Assembly: GCA_017591395.1 (NCBI GenBank)
Contig: WEDG01004865.1
Coordinates: 1-64,000 of the forward strand
Reading direction: 5' to 3'
From: Schistocephalus solidus
Lineage: Eukaryota; Platyhelminthes; Cestoda; Diphyllobothriidea; Diphyllobothriidae
DNA: 64,000 bases
Position 1 is the stretch's first letter. Each line of letters starts with the position of its first letter. This document shows positions 10,958 to 23,199 of this stretch, piece by piece. A program made the translations under genes and the position numbers. Under the pieces are notes generated by a model that saw only the letters and a list, made by a program, of their open reading frames with translations, did not search any database and had not been told where the DNA came from.

Positions 10958-13900
10958 GTAAAAAAAAACAAACAAAACGAAGATTGCGAGGTTGATGTTC
11001 ATTAGTTCAATAAAGCTTGCAAAAATTATTATTATCAAAGAGACCTCCATAGCTTTGGCAGGAGTCGACAACACTTTATAAAAATGAGTAAAAGGCGAAT
11101 GCGCCAGGATACGTTGATCAATTCTTAAGACAAAACATAAAAATCACACAAGTTAGTGTCGAATAACGGTAGACCTGCATAGCCCGCTAGTGTATACAAC
11201 AGATATCTGATGAGGAAGAAGAAAGGTTTGATATGTCAAACATGAATACTGGTTACTCTACACAATGCAAACTCTTGGTTTAAAATATATACTTCAATAA
11301 ACATTGCGGGAAGTTTTCGTCAAAAGAAACGAACCTAAAGAACTGTTCAGGAAGGACTGATAGTAGGATACAATCAAAGAAAAAAGTTTTAATGTGGATG
11401 ATACTCCAGGTATTCGCGGGAGTTAGGGATCACAGCTACCCACAAACAGCTGAAAGTCACGAATACTTGTGATCACTATTATAATGTTCAAGAACCAAAT
11501 ATGCCTTAAACTCTCACCCTAAAACACTTTCGTATTATTTCAAAGTGCATTTACAACTACTCGTGAACACAACTACAAATGTTCTCGTATAAAGCCAACC
11601 ACTAATGAAGTTACTCCTATATTCAGGCAAGTACACTTAAAATTTAAAATAAATTAAAATTTAAAAATATAAATATAAAATTAGTAAAATGCCTTTTTGC
11701 CATAAAACGTTCTTAGTCACGAAAGTAAATTTAAAAAATTGACGAATATTTTAGATATGCTCTATGAAAAAATCCGCAAATACTAAAGAGCGAGCAGGTG
11801 GGAGCAATTGTATAGCAATCTTAAAATGTACGGCTTATGGATAGTTAATGATTATATTTGTGAGAGTGATTGAGCCAAGTAATACGTAAGAAAACTTTAG
11901 GAGTGAGTTTTTTTTCGGTATTTCTCTTTCCCGGCGACCAAACGCCGAGAACCGCGCAAAAGAAAAAGGGTTCAATGTAAGAGTTGGACTGTTTATCTTT
12001 TCCTATGGCAACAGTGTGAGCGAATTAACGATGGGGAGGAAAAGAAATCTGGGCAACTGCTATGGAATATCGTCAAAGAATAATGAAAAAGCGGGCTACA
12101 GAGATGCTGATAAACGTTGACTCCGAAAAATATCCATCCCAAACACCTATAAATGAGCAGTTTAACGGTCACATCGGTCCTTAATTCGTTTACTTCCTTA
12201 CCTTAAGTCTATATAGTCTATTTTTGAATAAGGTCACTGCTATCCTTCTTCTAACACGATGACGGGCGACGCTGCATCGCTGCGATCCACTAGCAAAAGA
12301 TAATTTTAAACCACGAAGCAAGCGATTGTATTAGCTCCTAGATGGATTTAGGAGAAATCTACTGCAAAGATAATTGTGTTTGAAAAGTACGGCATGGAGT
12401 GACACTGTTTGATAGCCGCAGAACTCTAGTGACACAGTAGAGGTCTACGTAAAGCATCCTTTGGAAATTTAGTGGGAAAAAAAAACAGACGAATAAGGGG
12501 CACGAACGTAAAATGTGACCGAATTCAGAGAACAAAGCATAGTTCAGCGAGTAATACGGGACCAGTAGTATTAGGAGTTTTATGGGTGGGACTAAATGAA
12601 GAAAAGGAGAGCACCAACCTAACCCCAAGGTTATCCATTGGTTTAATTAGGTTACGCATTAGTTGCCGAGTTAAGATGGTTGCACATAAGGTTGTTGCTC
12701 CGACACGTGCAGCTTGCGAGAACCGGCGGCTTTACGCCACGCCAACTACTATGCGCGATATTATTCCTAGCTGACCTAACCTACTTTTATATGGACCCCT
12801 GACGGGAGCAAGAATAAGGCCCACTCTGCTCGATCTTTCATTATAAAGGTAACACGAATGCGTTTTGAAACTACTGTACCATCCAAATAGTCGCCACTCG
12901 AAAAGCTGTCACTTGCCCTGATACTTGGGTCCTCCTACGACCAACGAAATATTCTGTGAGCTTGCTAACGCGGCAACGAATGCTAATCCTAACGGAAACC
13001 TTGCATAGAAGAAGAATTACGTTGGCATGTAGTACGGTCGCGTAGTAAACGTTGAACTATTCTGAGTTGGATCACATGTTAAGGTTTTAATGAATAAAGT
13101 TTACTAAAAATGGTTTAATACCCTCCAAAAGTGCACCTACCTATGCAGCAGCAACCAGGTCTTGTTGAAATGGCTTTTATAGTTGGCTAAATCCAGCCCA
13201 CTCACCCAATTCTGAATCACCTGATGGGCCAATATCAACGACGAAATTTTTTTCAGAAATTACTTAATTAGTTCAGATATATACTCTTGGCTCAACGCAC
13301 GAGTCGCAACGCTGTCAGGAAAGCAAGCAAGCGCGGATCTGTAAATGTAAAATGTTTATCTCCTTGCAGACATTATGTATGACTTAAGCGCACGATAGCT
13401 AGTCGTAACCAGCTACGTTTGGCCACGCCCGGCGACCAGTGACTTCGGAATGGATGATTGCAAACCATTTCTTTCCTTAGAAGCGGAGAACTGGTACTAG
13501 AGAGTTTGGGGATAGCCGAGCACCCGCTCATCGATTCTGGTGTGATATCGTGCAATTTCGGGAGGCAGTAGTGGGCTCATTTGGAGGGCGATTAAAAAGC
13601 TACTGAACGAAAGTAAAGGGTCTCTCTTGGGTGGGCTGACAGTTTTGAAACACATTCATTCGTCCCGGTCAGGATACGGACCTGTGTGGAAGTCAAAACA
13701 GCGCGACAGATTCATAAACACATTTGATGGCCGCCAATGTACTTGTGCACAGTCAATTCGATCGACAACGTCATTTGCACTCTGTCTGTATGGTAGCAAT
13801 CTGATAGCTGAATGGTTGAAGCTATCCAATCGTCAAATTGGGTATTCAAAACAACCCATTATCCGTAAGTGAAATATCAAAGAAAATTATGAAGGCTCGG

Positions 13901-13980
13901 ACGCAGAGGCAGATATATAACATAGGAAGAAAAAAACATTTTGCGCATGAAAAGCTTAATATCTAGATTGTGCAAAAGAA
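10958..13980. other. Long gene-poor stretch upstream of the known MRTO4 exons
   Basis: AT-rich, with short unrelated open frames only. The missing first exon of MRTO4 (a basic N-terminus) is expected somewhere upstream of 10958 on the - strand. I searched by eye and could not identify it. Confidence 0.35.
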
Positions 13981-14216
13981 ATGAGACTGATTCCCGGTGA
14001 GACTTCAACGACAGGTAAAGAACTAGCTTCACATTTAACACGAACCAATGCGGCACTAAAAAGACGCATACGTAGCGATGTGTCAGGTCTACAACAATCG
14101 GACAAGTACCTATCTATCACTACACATTTTAAGACGAACGACTTTACTAGGATTGACGAGACCGAAAAGGACCTGCAATACTCCATGGAGATTTCATGCG
14201 CCAGAGACAAAAACAG
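13981..14216 (+). other. Possible unassigned exon
   Basis: An open frame of 79 codons with mixed polar composition (RIRSDVSGLQQSDKYLS, KTNDFTRIDETEKDLQYSM), followed by a consensus donor CAG/GTGAGA at 14217. The upstream acceptor is weak (TGCAAAAG). I do not recognise the sequence. It could be a real exon of an unknown gene or a chance frame. Confidence 0.2.
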
Positions 14217-14329
14217 GTGAGAATGATAAAATAAATTCCATCACCAACGCATGCTTTCTGTGCCATAAGAATGCAAGCGTGCATGCCAGGTTACAGAAGA
14301 CTGCCCTAGATTTTGCCAATTAAGGGCTG

Positions 14330-15330
14330 ATTTATGCAGTGATTGGCTACCAAGGAGAAAATCACATATGGGCTAATAATAGGTAACATATAGGATAGGC
14401 CCCACTGCCGAAATGATAAGGGAAAATAGACATTTCAGGATGCATATGTTTACAACACATGGAATGCGCGCTAGCGCATAGTAGGTTATAAACAACTCGC
14501 CTTCTCCACAAATAAGGGCTTTTTGCCAGTCTTCTTTGTCACCTTAGTTAGAGAAACTGTTATTATGATAAATAACGAGATCAAACTAAACCTTTTTTGT
14601 CTCGCTTGGAAATCGGCATGCTATAGCGCGCAAGAGGGTTACTACAACTGACCTCAGAAGACCATTCCACCCGAATATCAGCCCAGTAAAATACAGCTCA
14701 AGCCCAAATATTTTATTTTATAATATAGGCTGTTTTCATCATTTTTTAAGCTTGTTTTCTTTTTAAATGATTTTTTATTAACAAATGTATGCAAACATTC
14801 TCAATAATTTTACAGAACAAAACATCGTATGTGGAAAATTATATTTTCACGATAGCATCTAGAATAAGGACGAATGGCGTGCTATCCAAATATAGTCCAG
14901 GCAATAAGAAGCACTAAAATGTGAGCATCCGACAATGAGGTCTACTCAGTTCATTTGATGTTAAAAAAGATGGTTATACTGATATCGGCTTCATCTCGCA
15001 GGGGTAAAATGAAAGTGACCAAGCGTGAATATCCCAGAGGCCATAAAACATTATAATAGTCGAAATGCTAACACACTGATCAGTTTGTACTGTATCAATC
15101 AGAAGCTAAAACGTTAAAAATCAACCGTTTAATCGTCAGATTTCCTCAATGTTTTCCTACGCTCAATTTCATCAAATCGAATTATTCCACCTTTAAACTA
15201 GCAACAGTAAACCGATAAAATTTTTATACCATTAGATCGGCAAAGGTTATCAACTGAAATCAGTTAAAGAACAAACATTTATACCATATTTTCACTGTGT
15301 GAAGACATCAAAGAAAACTTTGTGTGTCAT
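14330..15330. other. AT-rich intergenic sequence
   Basis: No recognisable gene. 14700-14830 is strongly AT-rich. The first LINE tail starts at about 15337. Confidence 0.4.
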
Positions 15331-15336
15331 GGTCGC

Positions 15337-15640
15337 GATTTTTTATTTTATTTTATTTTATTTATTTATTGCCAGTTTACAGGCAAGATTGCCAGTTTAC
15401 AGGCAAGTGATCCTTGGGTGATCATTTCGCAAATTTCCAAACACATTATGGGAAAAGTGTTTAGAACTATTCGTTTAGTCAATGCTGTTATCAGGCGTCC
15501 TTCGATGACCGTAAACTGATAAGCGACCAAAGTCGTCGTTTGCTTAAAATCCTTACCAGAGCTTGCCATGAGCCTTTTGACTTTGTTTTCAAAGGTTTGA
15601 ACTCCGACAAATTTAATCTCTTCGAGATTTTGGGCCAGTG
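15337..15640 (-). mobile_element. CR1-like LINE 3' fragment, family F
   Basis: Read on the - strand, it ends with VQTFENKVKRLMASSG, the usual C-terminus of CR1-like RT proteins, then a 3' UTR. Its terminal hairpin TTGCCTGTAAACTGGCAA occurs twice in tandem (15370-15407). An (ATTTT)/(ATTT) tail follows. Only the last 300 bp are present. Confidence 0.6.
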
Positions 15641-15642
15641 TT

Positions 15643-16198
15643 CATTCTTATTTATTTGCTTATTGCCAGTTCACCGGTAAGGTAAAAAAAGATATACAGT
15701 AGAGGAAAGAGCTTACAGTGAAAAAATATCTAATCGTTCTTTCAAGTGTTTTTGCAGGAGAAAAAACGGTAGCTCATTGAATGATTAAAGTTTGGGAATG
15801 GGAAATGTTGACACAGGTCAGTTTTCCTTCAGTGTTATACATCTGATATTCTGCACTAGATCAAGGTGTGTCGGCGAACGGTTGCTTGCTGTCGACTGAC
15901 AAATTTAGCCAATTACGGAATGCGGAGCCAGCAATATTGCCCTCAGCATGAAGCAAAACCCATTCTAACTGAAGAGAGAGCCCAACGAGTTGGCGCTCAA
16001 AGTTCGTGAGATGTGTCCTGGATGTAGAAAACTAGTGACAGCTCTCTTACACAAAGGATAGCTTTGTTGAATTTTGATACATCCGTGTAGTTTATTCCAG
16101 ATTGCTATAGCGTTATCTTAAAAAATGGCGGTATCTACTAGTGCGTTCCAGAGGAAGAAATAAACGGACATCTGGAGTTCAGGCGTGGCAACCGCGGT
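15643..16198 (-). mobile_element. CR1-like LINE 3' end, family C copy 1
   Basis: Aligns along its length with 24105-24560, 37110-37640 and 50640-51115. Shared landmarks are the terminal TTGCC/GGCAA hairpin, a TATACAGTAGAG block, the U-rich-loop hairpin (15716-15772, degraded here), the CAGCATGAAG block and TTATTCCAGATTGC. It is 5' truncated at about 16198, where a + strand element starts. Confidence 0.7.
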
Positions 16199-16202
16199 TA
16201 AA

Positions 16203-16680
16203 AAAAAGATTACAAACTGCTGGAAAGGGTCCAAAGGAGGGCAACAAAAGTCGTGAAGGGTCTAAAGTCTTTAACATACAAATGCAGACTTGACGCTCTT
16301 AAACTTTTCCCTCTTGAGTACAGGCAGATTCGAGGCGATCTCATAGAGACATACCGGCTTGTAAGGAATCAGGACTGTGCTCTACACATCGAAGAATTTT
16401 TTTCATTTGCCACAACAAATAACCTGCGTGGGAATTCTCTGAAACTTCAAGGAACCTTATCCCACCTCGATGTTCGTCGCCATTTCATTTTCGCAGCGAG
16501 TTGTCGGTGCCTGGAACGGACTCCCAGAGGACGTCATACGGGTGGACACGATAGACATATTCAAACATAAACTGGATTTATATTTGCTTGAAAAATACCG
16601 TTCATTCTTCCAGGAAGGCACTGCTACATCACACCAAAGCTTCGCACATACCTACAGATAAGGGGATTATAGGTAATCTT
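16203..16680 (+). mobile_element. CR1-like LINE C-terminal fragment, family G copy 1
   Basis: Encodes LLERVQRRATKVVKGL, LKLFPLEYRQIRGDLIETYRLVR, NLRGNSLKLQGTLSHLDVRR and, after a frameshift near 16480, SQRVVGAWNGLPEDVIRVDT to the stop at 16661. This is the C-terminal domain typical of flatworm CR1-like RTs. Confidence 0.75.
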
Positions 16681-16796
16681 CGATCCTTCAGGATGACTGT
16701 GCCTAGATCCCAGTGTAACAGAACTATTGTTTCTTTCTATGTAAATATGTTACTCACAACTTTATAGTAACATATTTATTTTAAATGGAATATCTT

Positions 16797-17000
16797 CGAT
16801 GTGCTTTATCCCACCTGGATGTTCGTCGCCATTCGTTTTCATAGCAAATTATTGCTAACTGGGACGGAATCAAAGACGACGTCTTACTGGCGGACACGAC
16901 AGTTACATACAAACATAAACTGGATTTATATTCGCTTAACCGCTACCGTACATTCTACAGGAAGGCTCTGCAACATCATAGCAATGTTGTGCATATACAT
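16797..17000 (+). mobile_element. CR1-like LINE 3' fragment, family G copy 2
   Basis: Repeats the last 200 bp of family G copy 1 (LSHLDVRRH, then TYKHKLDLYSLNRYRTFYR) with more substitutions and stops. It lies 120 bp downstream in the same orientation. Confidence 0.65.
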
Positions 17001-18465
17001 GTATAATTCAGTATAATTCAGTATATATAAGGGAGATAGGCAGAGCCTTTGAAAACCCTATTTACAGATAGACGCTAGCAAAACAAGCAAATGTTACATG
17101 GTAATAGTCGTTTTAGTATATCGATCATTGCTGTCGACTAAATATATGTTCATCAAGTAAAAATGCATCAAGTCTTCTTTAAATATTTCAACGCTTTCAG
17201 CCTGAACAACTGAGGCTGGCAGTTTGTTTTATTCGTCAATCACCCGTTGGGAAAAGAATTTGGCCAGCACTTCAAGTTTGGCGTGATTTTTTTTCAGTTT
17301 GTATTGGTGACCTCGGAGACTTGTCATGTTTGCCAATTCAAAAAAGTTGGCCATCTGAAGAGCACAATCAACTCCTCTGACCAGTTTAAAAACTAAGGTC
17401 ATATCCCCTCTGTATTGCCTATAAGAGAGAGGAAAAATTTTAAGTCTTGCTAGGCAGCCCTCATAGGGCAGGCATTCCAATCCTCTGACTATTTTCATTG
17501 CCCTCCGTTGAACTTGGTCCAGCAGAGCGTAGTCATGTTTCGTCCAAGGGTGCCACGCCTGAACGAAATATTCCAACACCGGCCAGATAAATGTTCTAAA
17601 CACGCACCCAAAAAGCTCTCCGTCAAAATTAACGAAGGACCTCCTGATTGCGCCTAAAATACACATAGCTTTCTTTGCGATATACACACAGTGCGACGAT
17701 GGGTTGAGAGTTGGTGTTATCCATATTCCCAAGTCCTTTAGAATATTTACCTCCTGAAGTTGGTGACCACTGATGAAGTACCGGTATTCAAACCTAATCA
17801 TGCTTCTGGAACTAGACCGTAGTCGGATTATTTGGCATTTGTTAAGATTAAGGTTCAGCATCCACTCATCACACCATGTTTGCAAGCGATCTAAGTTTTG
17901 TTGTAATTTCCGCGCATCCTCCGGTTTTTTAATCGGGTTTCATAACTTCAAATCGTCAGCGAACATTACCTTCTCGCATGTCAGACAATCCAGACAGTCG
18001 TTTACGTAAATCAAAAACAAAATGGGACCACACATGCTGGCGCCTGTCTGTGAGAAAGTCGGCCAACCATTTGAGTAGGTTGCCAGTCACACCCATTTGA
18101 CGGAGCTTAAAGATCAGACGTTTGTGTGGAACCCTGTCAAAGGCTTTGCTAAAGTCAATGTAGACCGCATCGACTGACAAACCCATTTCTAATGATTTTG
18201 TCCAACTTTCCATGGATGTCAGCAGGTTTGTGAGGCAGGATCGACCACTTCGACATCCATGTTTATATAAACTTAGCAAGTTATTCTCTTCAAGATGCCT
18301 CATCAGTTCCGTTTTGATTATCTTCTCCATCATTTTGCAACAGATACTTGTGAGGCTGACTGGTCGGGAACTGTTTGGTGATGTCCTCTCTCCTCCTTTA
18401 TGGATGGGTGCTATGTTGGCTATCTTCCACTCGGTAGGCAGAGCCCTCGCCTCCATCGAATTTTT

Positions 18466-20080
18466 TTTAGAATTTATATTTGGTTAGCACCGGGAAGGTA
18501 CTGTCTAAGCAAACATTAGTAACGAAATAAAGTTATGACAATGTGTGCAGATAAAATGTACAAATTCATAACTTGTCCTGCTATGTCAACAGTTAGCAAT
18601 GTTTTAAAATTAATGGTGAACTAGAAAAAATAGGCAGTTAAAAAACTCCTACCATGAAAATGGAGGCAGAGTTCAATAGGCCTTCATTTTCGAATAGAAG
18701 GTAGGAGAAAAAAACTGCTTAGGAAAAAATAGTCAGGTGGTAGAATAGGGTAATACTGCAGTAGCATTTCAGAATGAGATAATGAAACGTCGAGGTGATT
18801 CGTTCTTGATCACTTAGGCGTATGAAACAGAATCTCACGAAAATGCGTCAATGAACTTAAGTCCTCAGCATCATAGGATCCAGAATTGAATTCCGATGAT
18901 GGTAGTATCCAAAGAAACCGCAGCATTTAAGACTGTGGACCACCGAATTTGTACGTCCGAATGACGTCCTCGTTTGGAGGACGGGTGATATAAGGAGACA
19001 TTATAGTTCATGGGCGTTCAAATTCCCGATGGTCCTTTCTCCGAGTCATGGGGAAAGCTACTGGAAAAAGATGAGGAAAATAAAAGGTTAATAGAATCAG
19101 TGTTAAGATAAATGTGCAGTCTTCGCTTGAATGCAGATAGACTAGTTAACGACCTAATTTCAATTGGCAAGTTATTCCAAAGAAAACTATACCTAGAAGC
19201 AAAGAAGAGAGAGCGTTTACACGTGGAGGATGCAGGGGAGGTATAATTAGTGCAGAATTTCTTAGGTTATAAGGAAGACTAACAGGGGCAATGACAGAAA
19301 GCTTTGGGAGAGTTGAACTATTATTAAGTCGAAAAAGGAGACAAAAGCCTGCTTCAAGTCTCCTGACCCAAAGAAATTTTAGCTTCGTTAGCTGGCATCT
19401 TGTTGAGTAGGAAGTAGTCGAAAGAGTCGGAAATAGGAGTTTTTTTGTGAAATGTCTTTGGACATTTTCAATTTTTGAACGGCTAGATTCGTTTATTAAA
19501 CCGAAGAAAGGACAGCCAAATTCAAGAATGGGAAGTACAAACATACGATAAAGTCTTAATTTAATTTCAGGAAGGTAGAAATTATAAGAAATAAAGCCGC
19601 AAATCTGAGCAGCTTTGGCCGTAATTCTATCGGCATGAGGCGAAAGATCTAATTTATTGGTGCCTTGTTGCCTTAAGCCCAAGTCCTTGATGGAGGAACA
19701 TTCAATCATATGGCAACCTTCAAAGATAAGAGGTTGCGGCAGCCTTACAGGCCCAAAACTCAAGTAGCGACACTTAGTAGGTGAGAACTCCATTAGCCAT
19801 GTGGAGCTCCAGGCCGAAAGAGCGTCTTAGTCTGAATGAATTTGTTCTAGGCACCGTTCGGTTGTAGAGTTAGAGAAGGAATACACGCATTTGAGATCAT
19901 CAGCATAAATATAAGATTGAGAATGTTTAACTATCGATGAAATATCATTTATATACAGTAAGAACAACAAAGGACCTAATACGGTACCTTGAAGGACACC
20001 ACTAACAATCGGGGTAGCACTTGAGTATGAGGACCCTACTAAAACTTTTTGTTTTCGATCATTTAGGTATGATCTTGGAG
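18466..20080 (-). mobile_element. CR1/Jockey-like LINE, family A copy 1, nested in family B
   Basis: A 5'-truncated element starting inside RT at RSYLNDRKQKVLVG. It carries SGVLQGTVLGPLLFLLYIND, the intact YADDLKC motif (about 19900), EFSPTKCRYLSFGP, LSPHADRITAKAAQICGF and the C-terminus. A 3' UTR with the U-rich-loop hairpin (18634-18718) and a TTCTAAA tail follow. Family B frames flank it on both sides, so it inserted into B. One stop after IHSD interrupts the frame. Confidence 0.85.
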
Positions 20081-21437
20081 AGCGGAGAGACCAGCTGGTC
20101 TGTGAGTTCATTCAGAACTTTTGCGGATATACCATCTGGGCCAGGTGATTTAGTGGGCTGTAGCTGTTTCAGAGTGTTTTTACTGTGTCCATTGGGAACG
20201 ATACCGTGCTTATTTTGTTTGTAGATGTGGCAGTACTGTAGTATTTGTCCTCGTCAAAAGGTGGTTCCTCGGTATACACGGACATAAAGAAATTGGATAA
20301 GAGGCTGGTCTTATCAGAGTTATCAGGTAACCTGTTTCCCTGATTGTCTTTAAGACAAGGAATGCAGTCGCGATTTCGTGTTGCCTTATTAACGTAAGCA
20401 TAAAACCTTTTCAAATTTCTTGGTATGTCTTTTACTATTTCTGACTCAAAGGCTGATCTTTCTTTTCGCAGAAGATTCCGGTACCGATTTGGTTGTTTCT
20501 TAAAAGCGGAAAAATGTTCGGGTTGTTGATATCTGGCATATGTTCTCCATAGTCTTCTTTTCTTCTTAAGATTCCTTTTTATATACGATGTCAATTCTTC
20601 AGGTCGGGGGACGCACGATCGCCTTTTAAGTGGGCAGAATTTCTCTACCAACTGCTGAATCAAATTACTAATGAAGAACCAGGCAGCATTTGGGTCAGGT
20701 ACATGTGCAGGGCTCCAGTCTATCCCATTCAGTTATTCTTTCATTTTGGGGTAATCCCCTTTCCATACATTTCTCTGCCTAACTGCACGACGTTTGGGTA
20801 CAGAAAAATGACTGTACTCCCAAGCAAGAACACAATGATCACTTCGTCCAAGTGGCACGTAAGAACTTAATGCAAGGATGCAATTGTCGTCTCTACTAAT
20901 TACTAAATCCAAACAGCTTGACTGTTGCCCATTTTGGAACCGCGTCTTCATTGTGACATGTTGGGTAAGAAACTCGTCATTTACCAACTGAAGTAATTTC
21001 TGTTCGAATTAATTTTCCGATCGCGAGCAGTACATTGACACCCAATCGATATTGGGAGCGTTGAAATCTCCAAGTATTAATAAGTGTTTGCTACGGCAGA
21101 TTTGCTTTACCTCTGTGATGAGTGCTTCGTCCATGTCCGTTCGCTGTCCTGGGGATCGATATACCACGGCAATATGGAGGTCTGGTTGGTTTGGGACTTT
21201 CAGTTTGCAACAAAGTATTTCGCAAAACGAGATCATATTTGGCGAGGGCCCATCCTGAATGAAGTCAATGCCTTCTCGTATGAACATTGCGAATCCACCA
21301 CCCATACGTCCGTTTCTATCCATGCGGATAAGCTGAAAACCATCTATTCTGACTTCTGTGTCTGCGATTTGTTCATTTAACCATGTTTCAGTTAGAGCTA
21401 TGAAGTCAGGTTGTAAATGGTCCACGACCAGTTTAAT

Positions 21438-23173
21438 TTAATCCATTTTGTTCAATAGACTCTGCACATTTGTGTACATCATTTTAATCTTGTTTTCTTC
21501 CCTCGATTTCTGAAGATTTTTAGTTCTTTCTTGCACATGGCAATGTTTGCTGGATATTTCACGAGATATATCCAGTCTCCTGTCTGGGTTCAAATCTATA
21601 GGCATTTGGTAGAGCTTTTGACCGGCGTGGTTGCCGTCAATTTCACCGGATGTTCCCATAAAAACGAGCGCACCATTTTGACGATTTTGTTGTCTACAAT
21701 TTTTAAGTTTTGTTCCCCCTCGTATTGACGTCTTTTCAATTCTGCTACCAGTGTCCTCATTTTCGGTGGGAGAGTAATCCGGCTGGAAAAAAACTCCACG
21801 ATGATTCTTTCGTAGTTGGGACTTTCGAGAAAGCAAAAGATCTACCTGCTGTTTGCTCCCCAAGACGACTTTTAATGGTCTTGGTCAAACCCCATGCGTT
21901 TCATTTGTAACGAGAGGCCCCAATCGAAAGATCTTTTTGATGTCGACTGTCACATCAGTTTCTTGCGTATCATTCAATACATTTTGAAATGTCAGCAGAT
22001 CCTGATTTACCCTTTCTTTAAGCGTTTTCCCAGTAGCCTCTGAGACTCCCTGAACTACCAGACAAAATGATCTGTCAGGAGAAAAACTCGTTTCTCCATC
22101 CTGCTTTCTTTTAGTTATGGAATGTTGAATCATGCCCTTTGTTACAGTCTTTAGTACTGTGTTCAAATTGGTCTTCATCGGTGAGACGGTTGGTTGACTT
22201 GCAGACATCTCTATGGACCTTTCAAACAGCGTGAGTTCTCCTGACAATGCGTTTGCTCGAATAGCACCCGGAAAACCTGAATTTTGGTTTGTTGCATCCA
22301 GGTCTGTCGATAAGTCGCAGGCCACTTTTCCGCCATTACTTTGCTGGCTACCATGCCCTGCTTCATTGTAGTTCGATGGACATGTAAAGAGCATGCTGCT
22401 GTCGCTCGTCCGTGGCATTAAAGATACCTTACGATTACTGTTTTTTTCGACTTTTCATAGACCGTCGATCGCTGATTTACTTTTGTGCAGTCGGATTCTA
22501 TGTGCACCAGATTTCCCGAACCTGGGGAAACGCAAGACATAATTTCCTCCTCGCTTATTTTCTTTCCGGTCATCTGTATTTCAACTGACTCAGAGGTTTG
22601 TTCTAATGACTTCGTTCTTTTTCTATTTTTGTTTCGCTTAATGTTGTGTCTATTGACCTCTACCGTTTCCTTGCGATGATTATGGTCTAGCTTGCTGATG
22701 TTTTTCAGCTCATTTGCATCGTGTTTCGGCGAGTTAATTTTGTTATGTTTGATGAGGACTGATATTATTTCCGATAGGAGATCGAGGTCTCCTTCTAATC
22801 CCAAAACTCTGCTTGTGAGTTCTCGGCATCCATCACAGTGTGCCAGCCCTTCATTGTTTAGCTTAGTTTTGGTTATGTTCAGTAGTTCACTGATTTCTTC
22901 AATATAGCTGCTTTGAGGTTCTTCTCGGTTTGCTGAGAGTAACTTGAGTATTTCTGGTAAGTTTTTGTCACATGAAATCGAAAACGGTTTACAAAGATAG
23001 GAGAGATCATTATTTTTGTTGTGTATACTATTTGTTTTGTCTGCTGGCTTCCCGGGCAACGCCGGGCGGTCAAGAGCATCGGTAGCCAATCGAGAGGTTG
23101 GTGTTTCGAGTCCTGGCCGAAACGGTGAATAATTTTCTCGCGTGGTCGGGTCGTAAACATTTGCGCTTCCCAT
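21438..23173 (-). pseudogene. Family B ORF1 region (LINE ORF1 protein), broken
   Basis: Three consecutive frames. 23173-22418 is Ser/Lys/Asn-rich with a CDGC motif. 22418-21885 contains RSFCLVVQGVSEATGKT and IFRLGPLV. 21863-21438 contains VLGSKQQVDLLLSRKSQL, FFQPDYSPTE and then the start of the ORF2 leader, KIKMMYTNVQSLLNKMD. The order matches CR1-like ORF1 proteins with an RRM-like nucleic-acid-binding core. Frame changes near 22418 and 21870 interrupt it. Confidence 0.65.
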
Positions 23174-23199
23174 GCCAGCAAGATCTCTTCAAGGATGCA

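Noticed and set aside
15338..15372. ATTTT-rich stretches (also 37092-37125) as independent microsatellites
   Set aside because: They are the 3' tails of minus-strand LINEs and are explained by retrotransposition.
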